A stretch of 36,643 bases of DNA from an uncultured Oscillospiraceae bacterium (lineage in GTDB: Bacteria > Bacillota > Clostridia > Oscillospirales > Acutalibacteraceae): positions 1-36,643 of the forward strand of contig CAOKRT010000015.1 of assembly GCA_948471205.1 (NCBI GenBank), read 5' to 3'. The position numbers were made by a program, and so were the translations under genes. Of this stretch, positions 26,786 to 36,138 are shown one piece after another. The notes below the pieces were generated by a model that was not told the origin of the DNA, did not search any database, and saw only the letters and a list, made by a program, of their open reading frames with translations. Each line of letters begins with the position of its first letter. Within the stretch, counting starts at the first letter, position 1.

Positions 26786-28046
26786 AAACAATCTCTCCTC
26801 TCAATATCGTTAAAAGGTTTACACCCTGTAATTGCCAGTTTTCAAACGGTGTTGCCCTGCCCATTGAAACAAATTCATCCGGATTAACAACCCATTCCCT
26901 TTCAAGATCAAGCAAACATAAATCTGCCGGTTCTCCCTCTTTCACTGCACCGCCTTCAATATGAAATATTTCACGCGGTTTTACAGACATCATATCAACA
27001 AGCTTTTCAAGCGTTATAACCCCTGTTTTCACAAGCTTTGTATACAGAACAGAAAAAGCGGTTTCCAGCCCCACAACACCCATGGCGCTTTTTGCCAGCC
27101 CTTTGCCCTTTTCCTCGGTGCTGTGCGGTGCATGGTCTGTTGCAATAACATCCACCGTACCGTCCTTAACACCTTCAATAAGCGCCAGCATATCCTCCTC
27201 GGCTCTCAGCGGAGGATTCATTTTAAATCTGCCGTTTTCCTGCAGATTTTTATCGCACATGGTAAGATAATGCGGACCTGTTTCACAGGTAACCTTAACG
27301 CCTCTTGCCTTTGCCTTTCTGATTATATCAACGCTTTCTTTTGTTGAAATATGACATACGTGATAACGGCAGCCTGTTTCTTCTGCCAGCTTGCAGTCTC
27401 TTTCAATCTGCTTCCATTCGCTTTCACTGCATATTCCTTTATGATTATGCTGTCTGCAATAATCACCATCATGAATATAGCCGCCGCGAAGCAGTTCATT
27501 AACTTCACAGTGCGCAGAAATAATACTTCCCTGCTGCGCACATTCTTTCATTGCCTGCGCCATCAATGCATCCGTCTGCACACCTGTGCCGTCATCCGAA
27601 AAACCGATAACATCTTTTTTCATCCGTTTAAAATCAACGCACTCTCCAACGCCTTTTCTGCCCTTTGTAATTGTACCGAACGGAAATACATCTATAACAG
27701 CGTCCTGTTTGATTATATCCCACTGCACCTTCAGATTTTCAGGTGAATCGGGAGCAGGATTAAGATTCGGCATCGTGCACACAGCGGTATATCCGGCTTT
27801 CGCCGCCGCCATAGTGCCGCTTTTTACCGTTTCCTTATAAGAAAAACCGGGCTCTCGAAGATGAACATGAACATCAACAAAACCCGGAATTAAAAAATAC
27901 TTATCCTTACAATCAAAAACACGATCTGCTCCATCAGCAGAAATGGAGGGGCTAAGGCTGTGAATTTTAGAATTTTTTATAAGCACATCAGACTTTTTAA
28001 AATTTTCGCCCGTGAAAACCAGAGCGTTTTTTATAAGCAACGCCAT
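26772..28046 (-). CDS. pyrC: Dihydroorotase
   Basis: Zinc amidohydrolase closing carbamoyl-aspartate to dihydroorotate; first gene of the pyr operon. 424 residues, class I type as in Bacillus. Metal motifs: GFVDVHVHLREPGF, the region ISAHCEV, HVCHISTKESV and ATDHAPHS. The ribosome site is weak (AAAGG about 12 bases upstream), and an out-of-frame ATG lies at 28055-28057 between them, which could modulate initiation. Confidence 0.96.
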   Translation of the reverse strand: MALLIKNALVFTGENFKKSDVLIKNSKIHSLSPSISADGADRVFDCKDKYFLIPGFVDVHVHLREPGFSYKETVKSGTMAAAKAGYTAVCTMPNLNPAPDSPENLKVQWDIIKQDAVIDVFPFGTITKGRKGVGECVDFKRMKKDVIGFSDDGTGVQTDALMAQAMKECAQQGSIISAHCEVNELLRGGYIHDGDYCRQHNHKGICSESEWKQIERDCKLAEETGCRYHVCHISTKESVDIIRKAKARGVKVTCETGPHYLTMCDKNLQENGRFKMNPPLRAEEDMLALIEGVKDGTVDVIATDHAPHSTEEKGKGLAKSAMGVVGLETAFSVLYTKLVKTGVITLEKLVDMMSVKPREIFHIEGGAVKEGEPADLCLLDLEREWVVNPDEFVSMGRATPFENWQLQGVNLLTILRGEIVYEAI

Positions 28047-28076
28047 TTTAAGCCCATACCTTTCTCATTTTACAGT

Positions 28077-28105
28077 ATTATATATTATAGAATAATATAA
28101 GTCAA
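28077..28105 (-). promoter_or_regulatory. Promoter of the pyrimidine operon
   Basis: On the minus strand TTGACT (28100-28105) and TATAAT (28077-28082) are 17 bases apart. Transcription would begin near 28070, leaving only about 24 bases of leader before pyrC. There is therefore no room for a PyrR-type attenuator. A second TATAAT lies seven bases upstream with wrong spacing. Confidence 0.8.
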
Positions 28106-28136
28106 TTACAAATTAGTTACAAAGCAATCTATTTGA

Positions 28137-28166
28137 TTGAAAAGAATTATACATATTGTTTATACT
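28137..28166 (+). promoter_or_regulatory. Promoter of the GH4-kinase pair
   Basis: TTGAAA (28137-28142) and TATACT (28161-28166) with an 18-base spacer; the GGGGG ribosome site at 28184-28188 precedes the ATG by seven bases. Confidence 0.6.
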
Positions 28167-28195
28167 GATATACGTAAAAGAATGGGGGTAATTTT

Positions 28196-29560
28196 ATGAA
28201 ATTAACAGTAATCGGCGGCGGTGGCGTCCGCTCCATGTTTCTTGCTAAAAGCATAGCGCAGAAAGCCGCAGAATTAAACATAGACAATCTTGTTTTTATG
28301 GATAACAACGAAAAGAAATTGAACATATACGGTAAAATGGCTAAAAAAGTTTCAAACCTGCTGTGCCCTGCTTTGAAATTTGATTTAACCGCAGATGCGA
28401 AGGAAGCTGTGGAAAATGCAGATTATGTAATCACAACCATACGTGTAGGCGAAGATGAAATGCGCGTTCAGGATGAAAGAGCTGCACTTAACCTTGGTAT
28501 TCTGGGTCAGGAAACAACAGGCGCTGCCGGATTATCCTTTGCAATGAGAAGTATATCCGCCCTGGCAGAATATTGTGAACTTATAAAAAAATATGCAAAA
28601 CCCGGCTGCAAAGTATTTAATTTCACCAATCCCGCAGGTGTGGTAAGCCAAACGCTGCGCGATATGGGATATGATTTTACATACGGAATATGCGATGCGC
28701 CAAGCGGAATGCTGCGCACATTTGAAAAACTTTATAATGCACCCGAAGGTTCTGCAAAAGGTGAAATATACGGATTGAATCATCTTTCCTTTTTTAAATC
28801 CGTAACAATGAACGGAAAAGAAATTCTGCCAGAACTTATAGAAAACGAAAAAGCTTACACGGATACGGATATGCGTTATTTTGAAAAAGATTTGCTGAAA
28901 ACAAGAAATGCTATATTAAATGAATATCTGTATTATTTTTATTACCGTGAAGAGGCAGTCGATAATATATTAAAAGCCGGCAAAACCCGCGGTGAACAGA
29001 TTTGTGAAATAAACAAAAAAATGACTGCCGAACTTGAAACAATAGATATTGACAATGATTTTGAAAAAGCGCTGAAAGTATTTGAACATTGGTATGGTGA
29101 GCGTGAAAACAATTATATGGCGTCCGAAACCGGCATAAAACGCACCCAGCCTTGGCATTTTGACATTTATGAAAAAGACGAAGGCGGATATGCGGGTGTA
29201 GCATTGAACTTTATCAAAATTGCACAAAGCGGTAAAAGCGATTCCATGATATTATGTGTGCCGAACGGAAATGCAATTGACGGTCTTCTTCCGGACGATA
29301 TTGTTGAAATAACCTGCAATATCAGCCGTGACGGCGCTGTTCCCCACTGTATGGGTGAGATTGACAGGCAGAATTTTGAATTAATCAGACGTGTTAAAAT
29401 ATACGAACGTCTTGCCAGTGAAGCAATAAGAGAAAAATCAAAGCAAAAAGCAATAGAAGCTCTTACGCTTCACCCGCTTGTAAACAGCTACAGCCTTGCA
29501 AAAAAACTTGTTGAATACTATAACGAACTGAACAAGGAATATACAGGAGGCTGGAATTAA
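28196..29560 (+). CDS. Glycoside hydrolase family 4 enzyme
   Basis: 454-residue member of the GH4 alpha-glucosidase/6-phospho-glucosidase family, which hydrolyses glycosides by an NAD- and Mn-dependent redox mechanism. Features: N-terminal nucleotide fold (TVIGGGGVRSMFL), FNFTNPAGVVSQTL, the metal-ligand Cys166 in GICDAPSG and His196 in GLNHLSFF. Substrate (alpha or beta, phosphorylated or not) cannot be read. No phosphotransferase system genes adjoin it, but a PfkB kinase follows two bases later, so the kinase may make or consume its phosphosugar. Confidence 0.9.
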   Translation: MKLTVIGGGGVRSMFLAKSIAQKAAELNIDNLVFMDNNEKKLNIYGKMAKKVSNLLCPALKFDLTADAKEAVENADYVITTIRVGEDEMRVQDERAALNLGILGQETTGAAGLSFAMRSISALAEYCELIKKYAKPGCKVFNFTNPAGVVSQTLRDMGYDFTYGICDAPSGMLRTFEKLYNAPEGSAKGEIYGLNHLSFFKSVTMNGKEILPELIENEKAYTDTDMRYFEKDLLKTRNAILNEYLYYFYYREEAVDNILKAGKTRGEQICEINKKMTAELETIDIDNDFEKALKVFEHWYGERENNYMASETGIKRTQPWHFDIYEKDEGGYAGVALNFIKIAQSGKSDSMILCVPNGNAIDGLLPDDIVEITCNISRDGAVPHCMGEIDRQNFELIRRVKIYERLASEAIREKSKQKAIEALTLHPLVNSYSLAKKLVEYYNELNKEYTGGWN

Positions 29561-29561
29561 T

Positions 29562-30461
29562 ATGAATTTTGTAGCCGGAGCAGGCGCAACAAATATAGAC
29601 CTGCTTTATGAAAACATGCCCAAAATTCCCGATGTGGGCGAAGAGGTTTATACCGATAGATTTTCACTTCAGCTTGGCGGCGGACTTCCTGCCACGCTTA
29701 TAAATCTGGGAAGACTTGGCATTCAGGCAAAAATAGCAACGGAGCTGGGCACAGATATTTTTTCTGAATTTGCAAAAGAAAAATATAAAGAAAATAAAGT
29801 TCAGCCTGTAAATCTGTATAAGGGAAACGGCATTCCGCTGAATATTACCTCGGCAATTATTCTGAAAAACGACAGAAGCTTTCTTACTTACGGCAAAGGA
29901 AGTATTGCGCCTGACGATAAAGCCAAAGAGGAATTTTACAATATTGCAAAAGGCGCAAAAATATGCCTGATGGCACCCGGCGGATTTACAGAGGTATATA
30001 AAAAACTTAAAAGTGAAGGCACGGTTATGGTGCTTGATATGGGCTGGGACGATGAACTTAACTTTGAAAAATACAGCGAACTTTTTGAAATTGCCGATTA
30101 CTATACACCAAACCAAAAGGAAGCGCTTGCTGTTACCGGATGCAGCAATGCAAAAGATGCGGCATATACATTAAAAAAATATTTTGATAAGGTTGTTGTT
30201 AAGGTTGACAAAGACGGCTGTATCGGAATAGACGGAGATGATTACTTTTTCTGTCCAAGCCTTGCGCAGTTTAAAAATGTAGACAGCACCGGAGCAGGAG
30301 ATGCTTTTCTTGCCGGATTTGTTTACGGATTGTTTTATGATTATCCGCTGAAAGACTGCATTGAATTCGGAAATATTACAGGCGGAAAAGCTGTAACCGC
30401 CGTAGGCGCATTATCCGCCTATGTTCATGAAAAAGAACTGCTGGAGCTGAAAAAACAATAA
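29562..30461 (+). CDS. PfkB-family carbohydrate kinase
   Basis: 299-residue ribokinase-fold sugar kinase. The N-terminal substrate motif LQLGGGLPATLINLGRLG (about 37-54) and the C-terminal VDSTGAGDAFLAGFVYG (240-256) with catalytic base Asp247 are both present. PfkB members phosphorylate ribose, fructose, nucleosides, inositols and ketogluconates; the substrate here is unknown. Immediately follows the GH4 gene with its own GGAGG, so both act in one small sugar pathway. Confidence 0.9.
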   Translation: MNFVAGAGATNIDLLYENMPKIPDVGEEVYTDRFSLQLGGGLPATLINLGRLGIQAKIATELGTDIFSEFAKEKYKENKVQPVNLYKGNGIPLNITSAIILKNDRSFLTYGKGSIAPDDKAKEEFYNIAKGAKICLMAPGGFTEVYKKLKSEGTVMVLDMGWDDELNFEKYSELFEIADYYTPNQKEALAVTGCSNAKDAAYTLKKYFDKVVVKVDKDGCIGIDGDDYFFCPSLAQFKNVDSTGAGDAFLAGFVYGLFYDYPLKDCIEFGNITGGKAVTAVGALSAYVHEKELLELKKQ

Positions 30462-30463
30462 AC

Positions 30464-30496
30464 AAAAGAGTGAAGACCAAATATCTTCACTCTTTT
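30464..30496. terminator. Bidirectional terminator, kinase / dlt-like operon
   Basis: Perfect 13-base stem AAAAGAGTGAAGA (30464-30476) / TCTTCACTCTTTT (30484-30496), seven-base loop. It ends both the rightward sugar genes and the leftward dlt-like operon, whose last stop codon is at 30499. Confidence 0.9.
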
Positions 30497-30498
30497 TA

Positions 30499-31485
30499 TT
30501 ATTTTTCTTTTGATTTTTTTATTTTTTCACAGGTTTTCTGAAAGTGATTGTATGCCTTACCCCATTCAGCATAATTACTGTCATGCCTATGGTCTTCAAG
30601 CTTGCCTTTTTGATTGAAAAATGCACCAAGATAGCCGGTTACTTTTACAGCACCTGAATAATTAAGGTGATCTCCCTTGTCCTTTGTATCCTTGGACCAG
30701 TCAATAGGCACTTCTTTTTTTATATTCAAATCAATATATTCAAGATTCATTTCCCGGGAAAGCTCTGCAATAGCATTATGCTTTTTAAAATTCCAGTTTT
30801 TTGTGCTGGGCGTGCTTATAAATATCAGTTCTGCACCGTTTTCGCTACAAAGGCGGGCAATTTTATCAACATACGCTTTGTTTTTTTTGTGAATATTTAT
30901 TTTTTCCTTTGTAGGCTTCATATAATTAGAAAAATCCGCAGCGTCTGTTTCGGTTCCCATTCTGTAGCCCTTATCATTTTCAATGTAATTGTTTTCAACC
31001 TTAAAATGAAAATCTCTTAAAGAAATCTTTTTCCATCGGTCATGATATCTGTAAATCGAAAACCACTGATCTGCCCTTGTTAAAATTGCTGTTTTAACGG
31101 AAAATGCCCTGAAAACAGCATTTGTTTCAAGAACCACAAATTTGGGCTTCTGCTTCACAAAAGCTTTTCGCAGAAAGTCCAGGGAATAATCCAATGTCTG
31201 AGAAGGTGTTCCGCACACATAAGAGGTTATACCGTATTCATTCCACATCTGAAGCGGAATAAAAGAACTGTAGCTTTCACTGTCGCCCACTATAAGAATA
31301 TCAATCGTATTTTCCGGTTCTCCCAGAAAACCGTTTGCCGATTTATCTCGCATATCCTTATTGGTTTTAGGCATAAAAAGCTGAGAAAATCCAAAAAAGA
31401 GAATAGCAATAACAAGCACAAAAACAATAGTTTTTGATAAATTTAAAAACGTACGTTTATTGAAACGTTCGCTGAAATATCTCAT
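30499..31485 (-). CDS. SGNH-fold cell-envelope protein, DltD-like role
   Basis: 328 residues with an N-terminal membrane anchor (about residues 17-37) and an extracytoplasmic domain. GDSE at 67-70 (candidate nucleophile Ser69) and GDHLNYSG at 271-278 (Asp272, His273) give the Ser and Asp-x-x-His-like signature of SGNH hydrolases/acyltransferases that partner MBOAT proteins, as DltD and AlgX/PatB-like proteins do. The start at 31485 follows GGGAGGT and comes after the MBOAT stop; the longer frame would run into that gene. Predicted to receive an acyl or aminoacyl group and place it on a surface polymer; the acceptor is unknown. Confidence 0.75.
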   Translation of the reverse strand: MRYFSERFNKRTFLNLSKTIVFVLVIAILFFGFSQLFMPKTNKDMRDKSANGFLGEPENTIDILIVGDSESYSSFIPLQMWNEYGITSYVCGTPSQTLDYSLDFLRKAFVKQKPKFVVLETNAVFRAFSVKTAILTRADQWFSIYRYHDRWKKISLRDFHFKVENNYIENDKGYRMGTETDAADFSNYMKPTKEKINIHKKNKAYVDKIARLCSENGAELIFISTPSTKNWNFKKHNAIAELSREMNLEYIDLNIKKEVPIDWSKDTKDKGDHLNYSGAVKVTGYLGAFFNQKGKLEDHRHDSNYAEWGKAYNHFQKTCEKIKKSKEK

Positions 31486-31501
31486 TTTTCTACCTCCCCT
31501 T

Positions 31502-33142
31502 TTAGAAATTGGCATAAATCGGGTCAACCGGATCATAGCCGATTCCGTATGCGCCGAAAATAACGATAAACATGATAAGAGAAATAAACACAAGCCAGCG
31601 CAATGCCATGTTTTTTTGCTGAAGTTTTTCACGTATAACAATGCCTTTTTCATTCAGTATGCTGACAACAAATATAATAACCAGCGTTACCGCTACAATT
31701 ATTATATCTTTCAAGTCAACACCCAAGGCAGTAAGATATCCGTCCTTAAAATCAGCAAAACTGAAATCCGTAACCAATTTTTTAAACATTGCAAGCCCTG
31801 CTCTTAAACCATGCGCACGGAAAAACATTTCGCCGATTACAACAAAACCTGCTGTGCGAATAATCTGCATTGCCCTGTAAGCAAAGCATTCTGAATTTAT
31901 ATGCAGTTTTTTATTAAGATTTTTTGCAAACGGCGCAATTATGTTTCCGGACAGAATCAAAGCAAAATGATACATACCGAAGAAAATATAGCTCCATGCT
32001 GCACCGTGCCAAAGCCCGTTGCAGAACCAAACACAGAACAAAGCAACCGCACCCGCAAGAAGCGGACCGAAATGATTACCCAATTTCTTTCTTGCAGAAG
32101 TTGTTAAATTCTTCATCGGACCCGACATGGAAACAGGATAAAATATATAATCTCTGAACCAAGCGCCAAGCGTAATGTGCCAGCGCTTCCAGAATTCCGA
32201 TATGGAGCGTGAGAAAAACGGCCTTTTGAAATTTTCCGGCATTGTTATTCCGAAAATCTGTGCCGTTCCGCACACTGCATCCATTGTACCTGAAAAATCC
32301 ATATAAAGCTGAATGGTATAAGCAACAGCACCGAACGCAATGGTGGGACCGCTGCATTTTGAATAATCACTGAAAATATTTGTTATTATAGGATTAAGCC
32401 TGTCTGCAACCACAATTTTTTTCATAAGACCGTAAAGAATACGCTGCAGTCCAAGGGTAAGATTTGTATATGTAATCTGCTTTGCCTGATAAATCTGATC
32501 TGCCGTATCATTATATTTACAGATAGGACCTTCCACAATCTGCGGAAAAAAGCTGATATACAAAGCAAGTCTCAGCAGATTATTATCTGCCTTTACCGTG
32601 CCGTTATAAACATCAAATATATAGGACATTGCCTGCATTGTAAAAAAGGAAATTCCAATCGGCAGAATAAATTTCGGAATATCAAAGGCAAACTGAATGC
32701 CGATGCTTTCCAGCAGAGAATTTATATTCGTTGTAAAAAACGGCGAATATTTTAAAACAAGAAGCGTTCCTATATGCACAACAGCGGCAAGAAAAACAAC
32801 GCCGCGCTGTTTGCTCTGATAGGCTTTCCGTATTGCTTTCTTTTCGGCTCTGTCAGCGGCTGTTTTTGCCTGAGCCTTACGCATTTGTGTTAGTTTATCC
32901 AGCCACAGACCGAACCAGTGAATGGAAAATGTGGTTAACACAAGAAAAATCGCAAGTTTGCCGCTGATTATCCACACAAAAGAATAACTTGCAAACAACA
33001 GAACCCATCTTCTTGCCTTCTGCGGCATAAGCCAGTAAAGCAACACGGTTACCGGCAAAAAAACTGCCAGATATGCCAGTGAGAAATAGGAGGTAAGCTG
33101 AGCGGCACCGAATCCGCCCTTTAAGATAGAAGAAAGGTCCAC
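31502..33142 (-). CDS. MBOAT-family acyltransferase, DltB/AlgI-like
   Basis: 546-residue multi-pass membrane O-acyltransferase. The family core SEFWKRWHITLGAWFRDY (315-332) and the active-site NGLWHGAAWSYIFFGMYH with the catalytic His379 are present, with about ten or more hydrophobic segments. In the Dlt system the MBOAT protein moves the aminoacyl group from the carrier protein across the membrane. Start codon is two bases from the carrier gene's stop, so the carrier and its presumed acceptor are co-translated. There is a charged cytoplasmic loop at about residues 82-112, rich in Lys/Ala. Confidence 0.92.
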   Translation of the reverse strand: MDLSSILKGGFGAAQLTSYFSLAYLAVFLPVTVLLYWLMPQKARRWVLLFASYSFVWIISGKLAIFLVLTTFSIHWFGLWLDKLTQMRKAQAKTAADRAEKKAIRKAYQSKQRGVVFLAAVVHIGTLLVLKYSPFFTTNINSLLESIGIQFAFDIPKFILPIGISFFTMQAMSYIFDVYNGTVKADNNLLRLALYISFFPQIVEGPICKYNDTADQIYQAKQITYTNLTLGLQRILYGLMKKIVVADRLNPIITNIFSDYSKCSGPTIAFGAVAYTIQLYMDFSGTMDAVCGTAQIFGITMPENFKRPFFSRSISEFWKRWHITLGAWFRDYIFYPVSMSGPMKNLTTSARKKLGNHFGPLLAGAVALFCVWFCNGLWHGAAWSYIFFGMYHFALILSGNIIAPFAKNLNKKLHINSECFAYRAMQIIRTAGFVVIGEMFFRAHGLRAGLAMFKKLVTDFSFADFKDGYLTALGVDLKDIIIVAVTLVIIFVVSILNEKGIVIREKLQQKNMALRWLVFISLIMFIVIFGAYGIGYDPVDPIYANF

Positions 33143-33143
33143 C

Positions 33144-33374
33144 TTAGTCCTCCTCTTCCAGCCTCTTAATCATTTTATACATAGCTGCTGCAGAATTGAA
33201 GTTTGCCGGAATAATTTCCACTGCAGGAATTGTGATATCAAATTCATCTTCAATTTCTGCAACAAGCGAAATAATTGAAAGCGAATCAAGCAAATGTGCA
33301 TCAATAAGCTCTGTGCATTCTGCATAATCAATATCCGGCTGAATATCCTCTAAAATTTCAATAAGTCTTTCCAT
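33144..33374 (-). CDS. Acyl/aminoacyl carrier protein (DltC-like)
   Basis: 76 residues, acidic four-helix carrier protein. The phosphopantetheine attachment site is Ser31 in LLDSLS, followed by the usual second helix IISLVAEIEDEFDITIP. Needs a 4-phosphopantetheinyl transferase encoded elsewhere. Lies between the PLP decarboxylase and the MBOAT, suggesting it carries the activated group between the adenylation enzyme and the membrane. Could be annotated DltC by position, but its cargo is unproved. Confidence 0.9.
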   Translation of the reverse strand: MERLIEILEDIQPDIDYAECTELIDAHLLDSLSIISLVAEIEDEFDITIPAVEIIPANFNSAAAMYKMIKRLEEED

Positions 33375-33376
33375 AA

Positions 33377-34564
33377 TTAAATATTCCTTTCATAAACAGG
33401 GGTATTAAGCTGTGCTGTTTCAAATGTTCTGCGAACCCTTACGGCGTTTTCATTTTCGTCAATAAGATAAACCGCAGGAATATCTCTTGTTAAAAACAGA
33501 GATATACATTCTATCATACAGTAAGCACCCGTATTTTCAAAAATAAGTATATCGCCTATTTCAACAGGCGGAAGGCTCACATATTTTGCTATAATATCGT
33601 TCATGGAGCAAAGCGAGCCGCATATATTCCATTCTGCCGCAGAAGGTTCATTTTCCTTTCCTGCCACAGTAAGTACAGGCTGTTTCATTGCCATATGCTG
33701 ACCGAAATAAACAATATGGTGCATTCCGCCGTCGCACAGCAGATAGCCAACATTTTTATTTATTTTCTTGTCAACAATATGTGTGTAATATTTTCCGCAG
33801 GATGCCGCAATGGATCTGCCAAGTTCCAGGGTAATTTTCGGCTTGTTTTCCATAGACTGTATGATTTGTGAAAATCCGTTCAGCAAAGCGTCTTCATCCA
33901 GCTTTTCATCTTCGAAATACGATACCGGAAATCCGGTGCCGTATTCAAGTTCATCTGCTTCATATCCTAAATCTTCTTTAAGATGTGTAAGAAATGAATC
34001 CAGCTTTTCAAGCTCTCGCCTGAATTTTTTAATTGAGGTTTTCTGTGTGCCGGAAAAATACTGAATTCCGAGAATATCAATATTTTTCTTTAAGTTTTTA
34101 TTTAAAATAATCGTATCTATATCTGTTTTATTAATTCCGAACTGACTGCCGTTTGTAAGGCGCAGCAGCAGCGGAATTTTTTTATTATATATTTCGCTTA
34201 ACCTGCACAGCAAATCATACTGCACAAGAGATTCAACTGTAAAAATACCTCTAAATTCATTATCCCGAACAAGAGTTTCAATAAATTCCGGCGTTTTATA
34301 AACACCTGAAATAACAATCTTTTCCGTGGAAATATTCAATGCTCTGCAAACTTCATATTCTCCCGGAGAACAAACTTCAAGCCTTTCAACACAATTCTCA
34401 ATCTCTTTTATAATAAAAGTATTCGCCTTAACCGCATAGCAGATTGATATGCTTTCCGGCAGATTATTTTTAAGATAAGCCACACGTTTTTTCAGAACAC
34501 CTGTATCAAAGGTATAAAAGGCAGTTCGGTTTTCGGCAATTAATTTTTTCTCGTATTCTTTCAT
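33377..34564 (-). CDS. Fold-III PLP-dependent decarboxylase, BtrK/exosortase-associated-like
   Basis: 395 residues, alanine-racemase-like barrel plus beta domain, of the DapDC/ornithine decarboxylase superfamily. Lys46 in CYAVKANT should hold PLP; CGSLC (315-319) has the general-acid Cys; GAY is at 346-348. Two motifs depart from ordinary diaminopimelate decarboxylase: ELGR (247-250) instead of EPGR, and DGGMHH (278-283). To my recollection these are typical of decarboxylases that work with an AMP-ligase and carrier protein, such as BtrK of butirosin synthesis, which decarboxylates glutamate on its carrier, and the exosortase-associated type. Placement between the ligase and the carrier fits that. 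Free lysine, ornithine or diaminopimelate remain alternative substrates. Start overlaps the ligase stop (ATGA). Confidence 0.85.
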   Translation of the reverse strand: MKEYEKKLIAENRTAFYTFDTGVLKKRVAYLKNNLPESISICYAVKANTFIIKEIENCVERLEVCSPGEYEVCRALNISTEKIVISGVYKTPEFIETLVRDNEFRGIFTVESLVQYDLLCRLSEIYNKKIPLLLRLTNGSQFGINKTDIDTIILNKNLKKNIDILGIQYFSGTQKTSIKKFRRELEKLDSFLTHLKEDLGYEADELEYGTGFPVSYFEDEKLDEDALLNGFSQIIQSMENKPKITLELGRSIAASCGKYYTHIVDKKINKNVGYLLCDGGMHHIVYFGQHMAMKQPVLTVAGKENEPSAAEWNICGSLCSMNDIIAKYVSLPPVEIGDILIFENTGAYCMIECISLFLTRDIPAVYLIDENENAVRVRRTFETAQLNTPVYERNI

Positions 34565-36078
34565 TGCTTTTTTGCCACCTCTGCTTCCTGAAGCTTCTTT
34601 CTGTCTACCTTTCCGTTTTTGGTCAGGGGCATGGCTTCAACCTGTCTAAGTATTCCCGGCACCATAAAAACAGGCAGTGTGCTTTTCATTACGGAATGAA
34701 GCTGTGCCCTGTCAATCGTACCGACATAATAGCCTTTCAGCTTAGACCTTTTTTCGTCAAATATACATACACAGCGCTCCACACCGTCAATCGCAGCCAT
34801 TTCATGCTCGATTTCCTCCAGTTCAATTCTGTGACCCATATATTTTATCTGAAAGTCCTTGCGGCCGCTGAAAACAAATTCGCCGTTTTCATTATATGTG
34901 CCAAGATCACCGGTTCTGTAAATCACATCAGGGTAAAAGCTGTTTAACGGATTCTGTACAAAATGCTTTGCCGTCTGCTCCGGCGAAGAATAATATCCAA
35001 GAGCAAGCGCCGTTCCCCGCACACAGATTTCACCGGCTCTGCCGCTTTCACAAACCAATTCATTGTTATCATCAAGCAGAAATACATCTTCATTGTCAAA
35101 CGGCTTTCCGATTGGAATTCCGCCGGAATAATCACGGTCCTTATCAAGAATATGATATGTACAGTTACAGGTTATTTCTGTTGGTCCGTAAAGATTTACA
35201 AACATTGTCTCAGGCAGATGGCTTTGCCAGTTTATAAGATGCTTATACGGCATTACCTCTCCGCTGAACAGTATTTTTCTGACTGTTTCAGGCGTTTTAT
35301 AATCAAGTCCGTGCAGTGTACTTATAAGGCAAAGTGCCGATACAGCCCAAATCATAACTGTAATTTTGTTTTCACATAAATAATCAAGCAATTCAACCGG
35401 GGCCGAAAAAAGCCTTCTCGGAACGATAACAAGATGCGCACCTGTTTTAAGCGACGAATAAATATCCTTTACTGAAACATCAAAATCAAACGGCGCCTGA
35501 TTTGCAAGAATATCATTATTTGTTATATCAAAGGTTTTGGTAAATACTTCAATAAAATCAATTACACTTCTGTGGCATACGGCTATACCTTTCGGAATAC
35601 CTGTGGAACCGGATGTGAAATTTGCATACAGCGGATCTGTATCTATCTGCTTTTTTCTTATTTCCGACAGTTTATCACTGTTGATTTCAGAAAGCACTGC
35701 CTCTTCGGCAAAAATAAGTTTGCAATCGAAATCCGCCTTCTGAATCTTTTCACAATGCGCTTTGTCCGTTACCACTGCGCAGGGATTCAGCGTTTCAAAA
35801 ATTTTGTTAATTCGTTCAAGCGGCATTTCAAGATCAACAACAACATAAAAATTGCCGCTGTAAACCGCACCGAACATTACCGCCAGCAAATCAACATCTT
35901 TTTCAAGATAAATAGCCACCGGTCTGTTTTTTGCATGGATGGAAGCAAGCGCCGAGCCGATTCTCTGCGATATATCTAAAAGTTCTTTATATGTATATTT
36001 TTTATCAAAATCAGAAACAGCGGTTTTATCTGCAAAAAGCTTTGCATTGCATTCCAGATATTCAAGCACATTCTTCAT
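34561..36078 (-). CDS. Stand-alone amino acid adenylation enzyme, DltA-like
   Basis: 505-residue ANL-family ligase predicted to adenylate an amino acid and load it on the carrier protein. Motifs: P-loop TSGSTGIPKG (155-164), PFDFDVSVKD with amine-binding Asp200, NLYGPTE (295-301), YRTGD (387-391), hinge GRKDFQIKYMG and catalytic Lys490 in LTKNGKVDRK. The overall pattern is closest to DltA, but by eye the Cys that selects D-alanine in DltA is not at the aligned position, so another amino acid may be used. Start at 36078 chosen for AGGTG seven bases upstream; the longer frame would start at 36150, upstream of the -10 element. Confidence 0.9.
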   Translation of the reverse strand: MKNVLEYLECNAKLFADKTAVSDFDKKYTYKELLDISQRIGSALASIHAKNRPVAIYLEKDVDLLAVMFGAVYSGNFYVVVDLEMPLERINKIFETLNPCAVVTDKAHCEKIQKADFDCKLIFAEEAVLSEINSDKLSEIRKKQIDTDPLYANFTSGSTGIPKGIAVCHRSVIDFIEVFTKTFDITNNDILANQAPFDFDVSVKDIYSSLKTGAHLVIVPRRLFSAPVELLDYLCENKITVMIWAVSALCLISTLHGLDYKTPETVRKILFSGEVMPYKHLINWQSHLPETMFVNLYGPTEITCNCTYHILDKDRDYSGGIPIGKPFDNEDVFLLDDNNELVCESGRAGEICVRGTALALGYYSSPEQTAKHFVQNPLNSFYPDVIYRTGDLGTYNENGEFVFSGRKDFQIKYMGHRIELEEIEHEMAAIDGVERCVCIFDEKRSKLKGYYVGTIDRAQLHSVMKSTLPVFMVPGILRQVEAMPLTKNGKVDRKKLQEAEVAKKQ

Positions 36079-36138
36079 AAAATTACACCTGCCAACTTTT
36101 GCTGCAACTGTATCATCACTTACAATACAGTTTTTTAA

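Noticed and set aside
28047-28195. Riboswitch or PyrR leader between pyrC and the GH4 gene
   Set aside because: The region is AT-rich, and its two promoters leave only short leaders; no stable stem or anti-terminator pair is seen.
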